From: CBDCUC01 sp965222485
GTDB lineage: Bacteria; Pseudomonadota; Alphaproteobacteria; Rhizobiales; Hyphomicrobiaceae
Assembly (NCBI GenBank): GCA_965222485.1
Contig: CBDCUC010000040.1
Coordinates: forward strand, 1,116,001-1,180,000
Direction: 5' to 3'
DNA: 64,000 nt
The translations under genes and the position numbers were made by a program. Of this stretch, positions 25,848-34,433 are shown piece after piece. How positions within the stretch are numbered: position 1 is the stretch's first letter; the number at the start of each line of letters is the position of its first letter. The notes under the pieces were generated by a model. The model was not told the origin of the DNA. It worked only from the letters and a program-made list of their open reading frames with translations, and made no database searches.

Positions 25848-25862
25848 CCTCCTCCTCCTCCT
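25848..25862. repeat. (CCT)5 trinucleotide repeat in porin leader
   Basis: Five CCT units on the plus strand, read as AGG repeats in the porin leader about 80 bases before its start. Each unit resembles a Shine-Dalgarno core. It could change copy number by slippage, or may simply be low complexity. Confidence 0.6.
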
Positions 25863-25974
25863 GCCAATGGGTACTTGGATAAGGCTGAGGCGGCGGTAAT
25901 TGCTCAAGTTCTCCAATTCACGGATTATCCAAGACTCGGTCACTTGTGCATCCAAGAAATTGCGGAATCGCTGC

Positions 25975-27555
25975 CTATAACTCCCCTTTTTTCAGCTGTG
26001 TTGCCAAAAAGTCAGCTTGACGTATCGCCAGCGCTACAATTGTGAGCGTTGGGTTGGGCGAACCACTGGTCGTGAACTGACTTCCATCGGAAACAAACAG
26101 GTTTTTGATGTCGTGAGACTGCCCCCACTTGTTCACGACGCCGTCTTCCGCCTTGGCGCTCATACGGTTCGTGCCCATGTTGTGGCTGGCCGGATAGGCA
26201 GGGAGATTGTGGATCTTCGTGGCGCCTAAGCTGTTGTAGATCTTCTCCATTTGACCATATGCATGATTCCGCATGTTGGTGTCGTTGGGGTGGTCCGTCT
26301 TATGGACGACAGGAACCGGCAGGCCATACTTGTCCTTTTCGCTGTCGTGCAAGGCAATCCGGTTCTGTTCCTGCGGCAGGTCCTCGCCACAGATCCAAAC
26401 GCCGGACATGTTGGCGTAATTCTCCATTGCCGAGGCCACCTTCTTGCCCCAGCCGGTCGGTCCGGGAACAAGGAACGCGGAGAGGAAGGGAAGGCCCAGG
26501 GTCAGCTTTTCGAGCGTGTAACCACCTACGAATCCACGCTTTTCGTCGTGATGGGCCTCGTCGCGAACGATACCGGCCACCTGGGTGCCGCGGTTCATGT
26601 GCACCTTGCCCGGCATTTCCGCATAAACGCCGGCAGTCATGTGGCACATGTAGTTCTTGCCGACCTGGCCGGAGGAGTTGGCAAGGCCGTTGGGGAACAT
26701 GCTGGAGTTGGAGTTCAGCAGCAGGCGTGGCGATTCGATCGAATTACCTGCAACACAAACCACACGGGCCTTCTGGCGCTGCTTGTTTCCGTCCTTGTCG
26801 GCATAAACGACGCCAGTCACCTTGCCGCTCTTATCGTGTTCAACCTGCAGAACCATGCAGTCCGTGCGGATCTCGCAGTTGCCCGTTTCCACGGCGCGGG
26901 GAAGCTCGGTGTACAGCGTCGACCACTTCGCACCGATCTTACAGCCCTGCATGCAAAAGCCGATTTGCTGACAGGCCGGGCGGCCATCGTATTCCTTGGA
27001 ATTGATGGACATGGGGCCGGCAGTGAGCTTCGAATAGCCAATCCGGCGCGCGCCTTCAGCCAGCACCTTGAAGTCGGCGCTCCACGGAAGGTGCGGCAAG
27101 CCTGAGGCCTCACCCGTGGTTCCCATCTTCTTTTCGGCTTTGTCGTACCATGGCTCCAATTCTTTCAGCGTGATCGGCCAATCGAGCATGTTGGCGCCCG
27201 TCACGTCGCCGGCCGTCGTCTTCATCTTGAATTCGTGTTCCTGGTAACGCAGGGAGACGCCTGCCCAGTGCACGGTGGAGCCGCCCAGGCCCTTGACGAT
27301 CCAGGCTGGCAGGGTGGGGTGGTTGACGGCGCCATGCCATCCGCCCGCCGAGTGACGCTTGTCGAGCCATGAGATTTTCAAGAACATGGCCCATTCATCG
27401 TTTTCGATGTCTTCTAGGCTCAGTTTCTTACCGGCTTCCAGAACAACCGATTTCACGCCCTTTTGCGCTAATTCGTTCGCCATCGTTCCGCCGCCAGCGC
27501 CGGAACCGATGATTACAACAACACTGTCGTCGTTGAGGTCAAATTTTGCGGCCAT
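25975..27555 (-). CDS. GMC-family oxidoreductase, gluconate 2-dehydrogenase large-subunit type
   Basis: A 526-residue FAD enzyme oxidising alcohol groups of sugars or polyols. The FAD loop IIGSGAGGGTMANELA is at about 15-30. The segment GGSTVHWAGVSLRY, the Cys-containing ACQQIGFCMQGCKIGAKW and the C-terminal SHNMGTNRMS and TTSGSPNPTLT match the membrane-bound gluconate/2-ketogluconate/sorbitol dehydrogenase branch. It has no signal peptide of its own and is expected to be exported with the Tat-dependent small subunit encoded 21 bases upstream. The substrate is unknown. The multihaem cytochrome subunit usual in such complexes is absent nearby. Confidence 0.92.
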   Translation of the reverse strand: MAAKFDLNDDSVVVIIGSGAGGGTMANELAQKGVKSVVLEAGKKLSLEDIENDEWAMFLKISWLDKRHSAGGWHGAVNHPTLPAWIVKGLGGSTVHWAGVSLRYQEHEFKMKTTAGDVTGANMLDWPITLKELEPWYDKAEKKMGTTGEASGLPHLPWSADFKVLAEGARRIGYSKLTAGPMSINSKEYDGRPACQQIGFCMQGCKIGAKWSTLYTELPRAVETGNCEIRTDCMVLQVEHDKSGKVTGVVYADKDGNKQRQKARVVCVAGNSIESPRLLLNSNSSMFPNGLANSSGQVGKNYMCHMTAGVYAEMPGKVHMNRGTQVAGIVRDEAHHDEKRGFVGGYTLEKLTLGLPFLSAFLVPGPTGWGKKVASAMENYANMSGVWICGEDLPQEQNRIALHDSEKDKYGLPVPVVHKTDHPNDTNMRNHAYGQMEKIYNSLGATKIHNLPAYPASHNMGTNRMSAKAEDGVVNKWGQSHDIKNLFVSDGSQFTTSGSPNPTLTIVALAIRQADFLATQLKKGEL

Positions 27556-27576
27556 TTGTTGTTTTCTCCCAGGTCC

Positions 27577-28152
27577 CTAGAGCCAATCGATCTTGTCAAA
27601 GTTGTTCAGACCGTCCGGTCCAAATCCACCTTTTTCCCAGGAGGAGCCGTCGTACTCGAACTTCGGCCAAAGCGCTTGGTTGTTGTAAATTCCAAACAGC
27701 AGTCCGCCGCGGAATTTCTGGAAGAAGTCTCCCAGCTCGATCGAGCGGAGCAGACCCTCGCGCTTATTGGGGTCCGAAATGTCGGTGTAGTTCTTCTTGT
27801 AGGTCTTCTGCGCGCGTGCCTCGAGATCTGCGAGCCCGTCCTTAACGAGCTTGGCCGTGGCCGCGTCCTTTTCGGCTTCTGTCAGGATGCCGTCGACCGT
27901 TTTTGCATAGGGTTCTTCAGGCAGGAAGTCGTCGTGCGGATAGATATCGCGTGCCATGCGGATGAGGGTTGCTCTTTGCTCCGCCGTCACGGCGGCCGCA
28001 GCGAGTGACGGTGCGGTCGGGCGCACCGTTGCTGCACCTGCTAACGCGACAACGGCCGTCGACGTCAGCAGCGTGCGCCGGTTGAGTTCCAGCCCACCTA
28101 CGAAGGTTCGCGGCCGGTGTGATTTTTTTAGGATCGTGAGGTCGTGAAACAT
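27577..28152 (-). CDS. Gluconate 2-dehydrogenase subunit 3 family protein
   Basis: A 191-residue small subunit (gluconate_2-dh3 family) with a twin-arginine signal (LNRRTLLTSTAVVALAGAA at about 23-41), which probably carries the folded flavoprotein subunit across the membrane. The mature part matches the family with MARDIYPHDDFLPEEPYAK and FRGGLLFGIYNNQALWPKF. A GGAGG ribosome site lies upstream. It is the first gene of the pair and sits 21 bases before the GMC gene. Confidence 0.92.
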   Translation of the reverse strand: MFHDLTILKKSHRPRTFVGGLELNRRTLLTSTAVVALAGAATVRPTAPSLAAAAVTAEQRATLIRMARDIYPHDDFLPEEPYAKTVDGILTEAEKDAATAKLVKDGLADLEARAQKTYKKNYTDISDPNKREGLLRSIELGDFFQKFRGGLLFGIYNNQALWPKFEYDGSSWEKGGFGPDGLNNFDKIDWL

Positions 28153-29195
28153 GAATCCAAGTTCCTCCCAGATGCTCGACGGATGGTCGTAGTGATTGCA
28201 ACGGCGCCGTCGTTGAAAGCAGCGCGTTAGTCCTTATTAACGCAATGCACGTGCCAAGTCTGTACGACGTAGAGTGTCCGGCGGGCGAGGTGGCGCAAGC
28301 GAGGCGCGGCCTGGCGAGAGTGCACGTTTCGAATTCTGTTGGATATCAAGCCGAGAGTGCACGCGTGGGCGTCGGGCGACCATGTCTGCGAGTGGCAGCC
28401 GCCGGGCAAACCGCGCGAATGCAATGGCTTGGTGTGATTGGCAGGTCACATCCGAGCAATCGGATTTGTCGGGTGTACGGAGGACATCGCACGAGAACCG
28501 GCGCAAATCAGCAAGATATGGCGCGACATATGTATCGAACCTGCAACATTGGGTCTGTTGGCGCGTCTTGAAGGTTTCGTTTCTGACAGCGCCTCGGTGA
28601 TCGCGTCAACAGGTACGCCGCGACTACATTCAACACCGAGATTACAGTGATTTTTTTGCTCGTAATCGTCTGCTGAGAGCGTGCGCCGGCCTGATCGCAT
28701 GGCAGGCGATGTTATGATTTTGCGATGCACAAGCGCGCGGGGTGAGGGGCACGGTGTTGTGCCTTTCGGCCTCTAAATTTCTTAGCTGCTGGCGCTTTGA
28801 TGTTCGCGTCTCATTCTAGCAGCTTCTCGGTATTGCGACGTGTTTTTCGCCGACGTACACCGCGACGGTCGGATCGCCTGATTTGCCGTCTGGCCATGAG
28901 AGAAACTGCGGGCATCGTGGCGCAAACCACACGCGCATTGGAACATCAAGTGCCATTGGAATTTGCCGGTCGGTACAGGGAATTCATCTGGGCCAGTTGA
29001 TTTTTTTTCGGTGGGCGTCCGAATTGGCACAAGCTTTGCGATCGTCGGTTTGCCGGGAGTGCACTTGGGCAGCAACTGCTATCTGGCGACGGTGGTTTGC
29101 TGCCCCTTCCTTTTTCCTGCAATGCACAAATTTGAGCGCGTTAGCCGCGACACCGGCTGCGGGTACAGTAGTCAACGCAATTTCCGTAGGGTGGT
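28153..29195. other. 1.0-kb divergent intergenic region
   Basis: A long region between the divergent GDH-subunit and O-methyltransferase genes. Several open frames exist, but none has recognisable sequence or a good ribosome site. I see an 11-base direct repeat (GAGAGTGCACG near 28316 and 28353) and a weak hairpin at 28748-28763. It may hold promoters, an unrecognised small RNA or decayed sequence. Confidence 0.45.
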
Positions 29196-30191
29196 ATGAG
29201 CACAGCAGATGCCAGTCACAAAATCGTCGACCTTGCTTTTGGATTTGTTCTGACCGGAGCACTTGCAACGGCCGCGAAGCTTCGTGTTTCCGATCACCTG
29301 GAAAATTCTCCCAAGACATCGAGGGCGTTGGCCAACGATTTGGGCGTCGATGCGATGTCGCTTCACCGTGTGATGAGAACGCTGGCAAGTCTGGGTGTCT
29401 ATGAAGAGGATGGCGAAGGCCGCTTTCATTTGCTCCCACCGGGCCGGTTAATACTGAGCAACGAACCCAACACCCTGCGCGATGCCGTTCTGATGATTTC
29501 GCAGGACATCTTTTGGAAGCCCGTGGGAGAGCTCGACGAGGTCGTGCGCACTGGGGAAAACGGGATGGTGCCAATCTTTGGTGCTCCGTTCTTCGATTAT
29601 TTCCAACAGAATAAAGAAGCGGGCGACACATTTCATCGCGGCATGTCGAGCTTGTCTGATATGGAAAACGCTCCGATTGCAAGTGCTTATGATTTCACGC
29701 AATTCGGCACCATTGTCGATATTGGTGGCGGGCACGGCGGGTTTCTCATCGAAGCGTTGAAGCTGGCGCCGGAGGCCAAGGGCATAAACTACGATCATGC
29801 TCATGTTCTCGCCGAAGCGCGCACCGACGAACTTCCCGGACGCTGGGATCGCGTCGCGGGAGATTTCTTCGAATCTGCGCCGGCGGGCGATGCCTATCTT
29901 CTGAAGCGCATCATTCATGACTGGACGGATGACGTCTCGGTCAAGATCCTGAAAAACATCCGCGCTGCGATGCCGGATCATGCCAAGGTGCTTGTCGTCG
30001 ACTGTGTAATTCCTGAGGGAAATGAGCCGCATGGCGGCAAGGTGCTCGATATTTTGATGATGTCGGCGCTGCCTGGGCGGGAGCGCACAGAGGCTGAATT
30101 TGCTTCGTTATTCGAACAAAGTGGTTTGAAGCTTTTGCGAGTCGTAGAGACACCCGCGCTCTTGAGTATTGTGGAGGCGGTTGCAGCTTGA
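29196..30191 (+). CDS. SAM-dependent O-methyltransferase (Methyltransf_2 type)
   Basis: A 331-residue protein with the two-domain layout of plant/bacterial small-molecule O-methyltransferases. An N-terminal winged-helix dimerisation domain (about 1-100, LANDLGVDAMSLHRVMRTLASLGVY) precedes a Rossmann domain with the SAM loop VDIGGGHGGF (about 169-178), the acidic VLVVDCVIP strand and catalytic-region LKRIIHDWTDD. It resembles acetylserotonin/hydroxyneurosporene methyltransferases in layout. The acceptor is unknown. It precedes the E1-E2 operon by 394 bases and is probably a separate unit. Confidence 0.9.
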   Translation: MSTADASHKIVDLAFGFVLTGALATAAKLRVSDHLENSPKTSRALANDLGVDAMSLHRVMRTLASLGVYEEDGEGRFHLLPPGRLILSNEPNTLRDAVLMISQDIFWKPVGELDEVVRTGENGMVPIFGAPFFDYFQQNKEAGDTFHRGMSSLSDMENAPIASAYDFTQFGTIVDIGGGHGGFLIEALKLAPEAKGINYDHAHVLAEARTDELPGRWDRVAGDFFESAPAGDAYLLKRIIHDWTDDVSVKILKNIRAAMPDHAKVLVVDCVIPEGNEPHGGKVLDILMMSALPGRERTEAEFASLFEQSGLKLLRVVETPALLSIVEAVAA

Positions 30192-30377
30192 GCCGGGTCA
30201 AGCAGAGCGCAGCGGGAAGTCAAAGGGGAAAAACCGGCCGTGTTGCTCCAACAGATTTGCAGGATGCCAGTGCAGCACTGTTGGTCGCCGCAATGGGGGT
30301 GTGGCAGCCCGCATCAGGATTGGAAGAACAATGACCTAAATACCTCGGCCTGGATTGCACACGTGACTGACGCAAGC

Positions 30378-30393
30378 GTCTCATCGCTGAGAC
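30378..30393. promoter_or_regulatory. Possible activator (AcoR-type) binding site
   Basis: A perfect inverted repeat, GTCTCA (30378-30383) TCGC TGAGAC (30388-30393), centred about 93 bases upstream of the -24 element, where sigma-54 enhancer sites usually lie. Binding by the activator encoded at 34.4-36.4 kb is inferred. Confidence 0.45.
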
Positions 30394-30430
30394 ACTTGTT
30401 ACCGCCCGAGCGTTTCGGCAAGCAAAAAAA

Positions 30431-30453
30431 GCACTGATTTTCAGTGCCTTTTC
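30431..30453. terminator. Hairpin terminator upstream of the sigma-54 promoter
   Basis: GCACTGA (30431-30437) and TCAGTGC (30441-30447) form a 7-base stem with a 3-base loop, preceded by seven A and followed by CTTTT. It is a better terminator on the minus strand (seven T) but may stop transcription from the methyltransferase side too. It would insulate the operon promoter. Confidence 0.6.
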
Positions 30454-30475
30454 GGGAGCAGTAATGCTTGATGGA

Positions 30476-30492
30476 TTGGCATGCCAAATGCT
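30476..30492 (+). promoter_or_regulatory. Sigma-54 (-24/-12) promoter
   Basis: The sequence TTGGCATGCCAAATGCT carries the GG (30478-30479) and GC (30490-30491) dinucleotides ten bases apart, as sigma-54 requires, with TTGGCA and TGCT context. Transcription would start near 30503, about 80 bases before the first gene. A sigma-54-dependent activator gene ends the same locus, which supports the call. Confidence 0.75.
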
Positions 30493-30585
30493 TAACTGTA
30501 GTAGCTGGTGACGACAAAGCATGCAGCACAAGTATGCAGGCGTCAGCCGAAATTAGTGAAATAGATTCCGTAGTGGGAGGGTTTC

Positions 30586-31572
30586 TTGACGCCGACACGT
30601 GAACAAAAGTTTTGGATGTACCAAAACATGCTTGTGAGTCGCTTTTTTGAGGAAACGATCGAGCAGATTTATCTCGAGGGAAAGACGCCTGTTTTCAATA
30701 TGGCGGACGGCCCCATCCCCGGTGAAATGCATTTGTCGAACGGGCAGGAGCCATGCGCGGTTGGCGTTTGCGCTCACCTAAAGCCTTTCGATATCGTCAC
30801 GGCAACACATAGGCCGCATCACCAGGCTATCGCGAAGGGCGTCGATCTGAAGAAGATGGCCGCAGAAATCTTCGGCAAAAAGACGGGTTTGAGCGGCGGC
30901 CGCGGCGGACATATGCATATTTTCGACCCAGCGGTGAATTTTGCCTGCTCGGGTATCATCGGTCAGGGTATGGGACCTGCTGTTGGAGCAGCCTTGTCTC
31001 GTAAGATGCAAGGCAAAGAAGGCGTAGCGGTTGCCTATATCGGTGAAGGCGCGGCTAACCAGGGCGCTTTCCACGAGGCCCTTAATCTCGCTGCCGTATG
31101 GAAGCTGCCGTTCATCACGGTTATTGAAGATAATCAGTGGGGCATATCCGTTGCCAAGACTGCCTCCACAGCGGTCAAGGATAATTCGGTGCGAGCGCAG
31201 GCCTACGGAATTCCCGGCTATCAGGTACGCGACAACGACACCTACGAAATCTTCAGGGTTGCAGGCGAAGCGATCGAGCGCGCGCGGCGTGGCGAAGGCC
31301 CTGCTCTCATCGAAATCGAAACGTCGCGACTGGCCGGCCACTTCATGGGCGATGCGGAAGGCTATCGTCCGGCTGGCGAAAAAGACGCGCTGAAGGCAAA
31401 GGATTGTATTCCGGCCATGCGAGCGAGACTCGGGTCGGAAGAGGGACTAACCGACGAACAAAATAATGAGATCGTTGCGCAGGCACGCGCAAAGGTCGAC
31501 GAAGCAATTGCTTTTGCTCGTGACAGCGAATACGCCGCTCCCGAAGAGGCCATGGAGAAAGTATTCGTATAA
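30586..31572 (+). CDS. acoA: 2-oxo-acid/acetoin dehydrogenase E1 component, alpha subunit
   Basis: A 328-residue thiamine-diphosphate enzyme subunit. The TPP motif reads YIGEGAANQGAFHEALNLAAVWKLPFI (GEG variant of GDG), with HRPHHQAIAKG and the GGRGGHMHIF segment typical of acetoin/pyruvate dehydrogenase E1 alpha. The start is TTG at 30586, supported by a GGGAGGG ribosome site five bases upstream and a family-length N-terminus. It is the first gene of a five-gene run under a sigma-54 promoter and an AcoR-type activator. Acetoin is the likely substrate by analogy only. Confidence 0.92.
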   Translation: MTPTREQKFWMYQNMLVSRFFEETIEQIYLEGKTPVFNMADGPIPGEMHLSNGQEPCAVGVCAHLKPFDIVTATHRPHHQAIAKGVDLKKMAAEIFGKKTGLSGGRGGHMHIFDPAVNFACSGIIGQGMGPAVGAALSRKMQGKEGVAVAYIGEGAANQGAFHEALNLAAVWKLPFITVIEDNQWGISVAKTASTAVKDNSVRAQAYGIPGYQVRDNDTYEIFRVAGEAIERARRGEGPALIEIETSRLAGHFMGDAEGYRPAGEKDALKAKDCIPAMRARLGSEEGLTDEQNNEIVAQARAKVDEAIAFARDSEYAAPEEAMEKVFV

Positions 31573-31633
31573 CCCCGAAAAAGAAGGTCGCAGCGAGCGC
31601 AGTTAATGACAATTCCTAGGGAGATTCGGGTTC

Positions 31634-32689
31634 ATGAATGAGCAAGTCGGCAAAGTCGTGGCTAATGAGCGCAGACTTACAATCGCGCGTGCGATGGCGG
31701 AAGCGATAGCCCAGGAGATGAGGGTTGATCCCTCTGTCTTTGTAATGGGTGAGGATATCGCCAAGCTTGGTGGAGTTTACGGAAACACACGGGGCCTGCT
31801 GGAAGAGTTTGGTGCGGAGCGCGTACGTGACACGCCGATCTCGGAAACAGCGTTCCTTGGCGCTGCGACTGGCGCTGCATCGGATGGTATGCGTCCAGTT
31901 GTCGAGCTCATGTTTGTCGACTTCTTAGGCGTCTGCTTTGACGCAATCTACAACTGCATGGCGAAAAACGTCTACTTCTCCGGCGGCAACGTCAAGGTTC
32001 CTGTCGTTCTCATGACCTCGACCGGTGGCGGTTATTCCGACGGTGGACAGCACTCGCAATGCCTTTATGCAACTTTTGCCCACTTGCCGGGAATGAAAGT
32101 CATTACACCCAGCAACGCCTATGATGCCAAGGGATTGATGACGGCTGCGATCCGGGACGACAATCCCGTGATCTACATGTTCCATAAGGCGCTTCAGGGC
32201 ATGGGTTGGCTTGGCACCGAGCCGGGCGCCACTGTTCATGTTCCAGAAGAGGCCTATGAAATCCCATTCGGTCAGGCTGCAGTTGTTCGTGAAGGCAAAG
32301 ATGTGACGATCGTCGGCGTCGGCAAGGGCGTGCACGACGGTTTGAAGGCTGCGGATATTCTTGCCAAGGACGGCGTGAAGGCGGAGGTCATCGACCTTAG
32401 AACTCTGGTACCGCTTGATCGCGATACCGTATTCAATTCCGTTGCAAAAACGGGCCGGCTCATTGTTGTAGACGAAGATTACAAGAGCTACGGGGTTAGC
32501 GGTGAGATTATCGCATCTGTCGCGGAGCGCGACGCATCGGTGCTCAAGACCGCACCGCAGCGCGTGGCCTATCCCGATATCCCTATTCCATTCGCACGTC
32601 CGATGGAGCAGTTCGCGCTTCCGGACCCTGAAAAGATCGTATCCACATATCAAAAAATGAAAGGTACTCGTACATGGCGGTGGCTGTAA
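31634..32689 (+). CDS. acoB: 2-oxo-acid/acetoin dehydrogenase E1 component, beta subunit
   Basis: A 351-residue transketolase-type beta subunit pairing with the preceding alpha subunit. It carries MGEDIAKLGGVYGNTRGL near residue 36, then RVRDTPISETAFLGAATGAA, and the C-terminal transketolase domain with DLRTLVPLDRDTV and VDEDYKSYGVSGEI. GGGAG precedes the ATG. The 3' end overlaps the free lipoyl-domain gene by 16 bases, implying coupled translation of E1 beta and the lipoyl carrier. Confidence 0.93.
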   Translation: MNEQVGKVVANERRLTIARAMAEAIAQEMRVDPSVFVMGEDIAKLGGVYGNTRGLLEEFGAERVRDTPISETAFLGAATGAASDGMRPVVELMFVDFLGVCFDAIYNCMAKNVYFSGGNVKVPVVLMTSTGGGYSDGGQHSQCLYATFAHLPGMKVITPSNAYDAKGLMTAAIRDDNPVIYMFHKALQGMGWLGTEPGATVHVPEEAYEIPFGQAAVVREGKDVTIVGVGKGVHDGLKAADILAKDGVKAEVIDLRTLVPLDRDTVFNSVAKTGRLIVVDEDYKSYGVSGEIIASVAERDASVLKTAPQRVAYPDIPIPFARPMEQFALPDPEKIVSTYQKMKGTRTWRWL

Positions 32690-32907
32690 ACGTTCCGACT
32701 GATCTCTGGGAAGAAGACTCTGAGGCTGTGATCACAAACTGGTTGGTGGCGGATGGCTCGGCCGTATCGGAAGGGCAGCTTATTGCAGAGATAATGGTTG
32801 AGAAAGTCCAGCACGAACTAAAGGCGCCATCTAGTGGGACCATTTCAATTGGCAAGCAGGCTGAAGCGGTGGTGGCAAAGGGCGACGAAATCGCATCAAT
32901 CGCCTGA
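32674..32907 (+). CDS. Stand-alone lipoyl carrier domain of E2
   Basis: A 77-residue protein that is only a biotinyl/lipoyl domain. The modified lysine is Lys44 in MVEKVQHELKAP, with the flanking glycines and hairpin AVSEGQLIAEI and SGTISIGKQAEAVVAKGDEI in their usual places. In most complexes this domain is the N-terminus of E2; here it is a separate gene overlapping acoB by 16 bases and followed by the E2 catalytic gene after 31 bases. It should carry acyl and reducing groups between E1, E2 and E3. AAAGG precedes the start. Confidence 0.9.
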   Translation: MAVAVNVPTDLWEEDSEAVITNWLVADGSAVSEGQLIAEIMVEKVQHELKAPSSGTISIGKQAEAVVAKGDEIASIA

Positions 32908-32938
32908 ATCAAATCCAACGGTTGCAAGAAAGAAGACA

Positions 32939-33640
32939 ATGACCGAAGCCTCCAACGAACCGGTCGGAGTTGCTGAGGACAAGGTGGTGAAGCTTTCAGG
33001 CATGCGCGGCATGATTGCCGGGAAAATGCTTGAAAGCCTCTCCACGACTGCTCAGCTCACTCACCATGCCGAATGCGACGCGACAGGACTGTTCGCACTA
33101 AAAAGTCAATTGCAAGCGCAGGGTCTCAAGGCATCCGTGGAAGATATCATTCTTGATGCGGTTGTTCGAACTCTGTCCAAGCATCCCGGATTGAATGGGA
33201 CGCTTCAGGACAAGGAAATCAAGCTCTCGGGTAAGATAAATCTTGGCGTCGCGGTGGCGTTGCCGGGCGATCTGCTTGTTGCACCGGCTATCCTCGATGC
33301 TGGTTCAATGACGCTCGAGCAACGGGTTGCTGCGCGCCGCGATGTTGTGGACCGTGCTCGCACGAACAAGCTCTCGGTTACGGAAATGACCGGCGGCACT
33401 TTCACAGTGTCAAACATGGGGCTCTCTCGCGTGCGTTTCTTTACGCCAATTCTCAATGCGCCTCAGCTTGGGATCTTGGGTGTCGGCGAAACTGCTCTGC
33501 GTCCTTGGGTGCACAACGGTGAGATCAAAATGCGAAGCATTATGGGGCTTTCGCTGACCTTTGATCACCGTGCGGTAAACGGCGCTCCTGCCGGAGATTT
33601 CCTCACGGACTTATGTGGGGCAATCGAAGAACTCGGCTGA
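32939..33640 (+). CDS. E2 acyltransferase catalytic core, lacking lipoyl domain
   Basis: A 233-residue 2-oxo-acid dehydrogenase acyltransferase domain. It starts with the family segment VVKLSGMRGMIAGKMLESL and ends with the active site LTFDHRAVNGAPAGDFL (catalytic His and Asp). There is no lipoyl domain and no recognisable E3/E1-binding (PSBD) domain, unlike usual E2 of about 400 residues. ATG 32939 gives the natural N-terminus; the open frame back to 32834 lies in the preceding gene. It works with the preceding stand-alone lipoyl protein. Confidence 0.92.
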   Translation: MTEASNEPVGVAEDKVVKLSGMRGMIAGKMLESLSTTAQLTHHAECDATGLFALKSQLQAQGLKASVEDIILDAVVRTLSKHPGLNGTLQDKEIKLSGKINLGVAVALPGDLLVAPAILDAGSMTLEQRVAARRDVVDRARTNKLSVTEMTGGTFTVSNMGLSRVRFFTPILNAPQLGILGVGETALRPWVHNGEIKMRSIMGLSLTFDHRAVNGAPAGDFLTDLCGAIEELG

Positions 33641-33644
33641 CAAG

Positions 33645-34406
33645 ATGCAAGCCACAGCTTTGACGGCTCATGGTGTCTGCGAAAACTACGTCGAGGATAA
33701 CAGGCTTCTTTCCTTCGATGCAGCGCTTCTTATGGAGCGGGGTATGCTTGATGCTGTCTGCGAGGCGACCGCTCGCGGACAACGATACTTGCATGTGTCG
33801 TTGTGGCAGAGCGAACAAGCAATAATTCTTCCCTCCGGTATGTCGCGAAGAGAAGGGATCGCGGCCGCTTCGCAGTTCTGTGGGCGGTCAGGTTGGCCCG
33901 TTTACGAGCGCGATACCGGTGGGGATGTGACACCGCAGTTTGGTGGGGTCGTCAATATCTCCATGGGGTTTGCGCTTTACGGAGAGCAGCGGAATATAGC
34001 GGCTGCGTATGGCCGTCTAACCGATCCATTGATCGCATTCCTGAAATCGGAGCACGGGATCGACGCGTATCTGGCGTCAGTCAAGGGTGCCTTTTGTGAT
34101 GGCTCACACAATCTGGTGGTCGCGGGAAAAAAGCTTGCCGGAACGGCGCAGCGCTGGCGGCTTGTGAAGCAAGGCGCCGATCAAATGCCGGCGACGGGGG
34201 TGCTGGGACACATTGCTTTGCTTTGCGGTGGCGAATTGAGCGGCGCGCTTTCGGCGACCAATTCGTTTTTTGAGGCTGCCGGCATTGATCGACGTATTGA
34301 TCCAGCCGTGCACGTAACACTTGCGGACCTTGTGCGCGAGGGAAGTGAGCCGGCTGATGTTTCGCGAAGGCTCATTGCGTTCATGGACAATGGCAGCCGG
34401 CAATAA
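33645..34406 (+). CDS. Lipoate-protein ligase homologue (BPL/LplA/LipB fold)
   Basis: A 253-residue protein of the biotin/lipoate ligase fold. It has a glycine-rich adenylate loop (ERDTGGDVTPQFGGVVNIS), the family segment SVKGAFCDGSHNLVVAGKKLAGTAQRW with the reactive-site Lys, and no extra domain. LplA-type enzymes attach lipoate to the carrier Lys. It follows the E2 core gene after four bases, so it probably modifies the free lipoyl domain of this operon. ATG 33645 is chosen; a GTG at 33615 lies inside the preceding gene. A transferase rather than ligase activity is possible. Confidence 0.85.
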   Translation: MQATALTAHGVCENYVEDNRLLSFDAALLMERGMLDAVCEATARGQRYLHVSLWQSEQAIILPSGMSRREGIAAASQFCGRSGWPVYERDTGGDVTPQFGGVVNISMGFALYGEQRNIAAAYGRLTDPLIAFLKSEHGIDAYLASVKGAFCDGSHNLVVAGKKLAGTAQRWRLVKQGADQMPATGVLGHIALLCGGELSGALSATNSFFEAAGIDRRIDPAVHVTLADLVREGSEPADVSRRLIAFMDNGSRQ

Positions 34407-34433
34407 TGCGCCTGCCAACATTAGGCCGCCGTG

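Larger units (their letters stand above)
30192..30585. other. Regulatory region of the 2-oxo-acid dehydrogenase operon
   Basis: A 394-base region with an inverted repeat (30378-30393), a hairpin with flanking A/T runs (30431-30447) and a sigma-54 promoter match (30476-30492), each listed separately. The layout from activator site to promoter to gene fits an AcoR-activated operon. Confidence 0.65.

Noticed and set aside
28883..29404. A 173-residue plus-strand frame in the gap before the O-methyltransferase gene
   Set aside because: It runs into the methyltransferase gene in another frame and has Cys/Trp-rich shadow composition.
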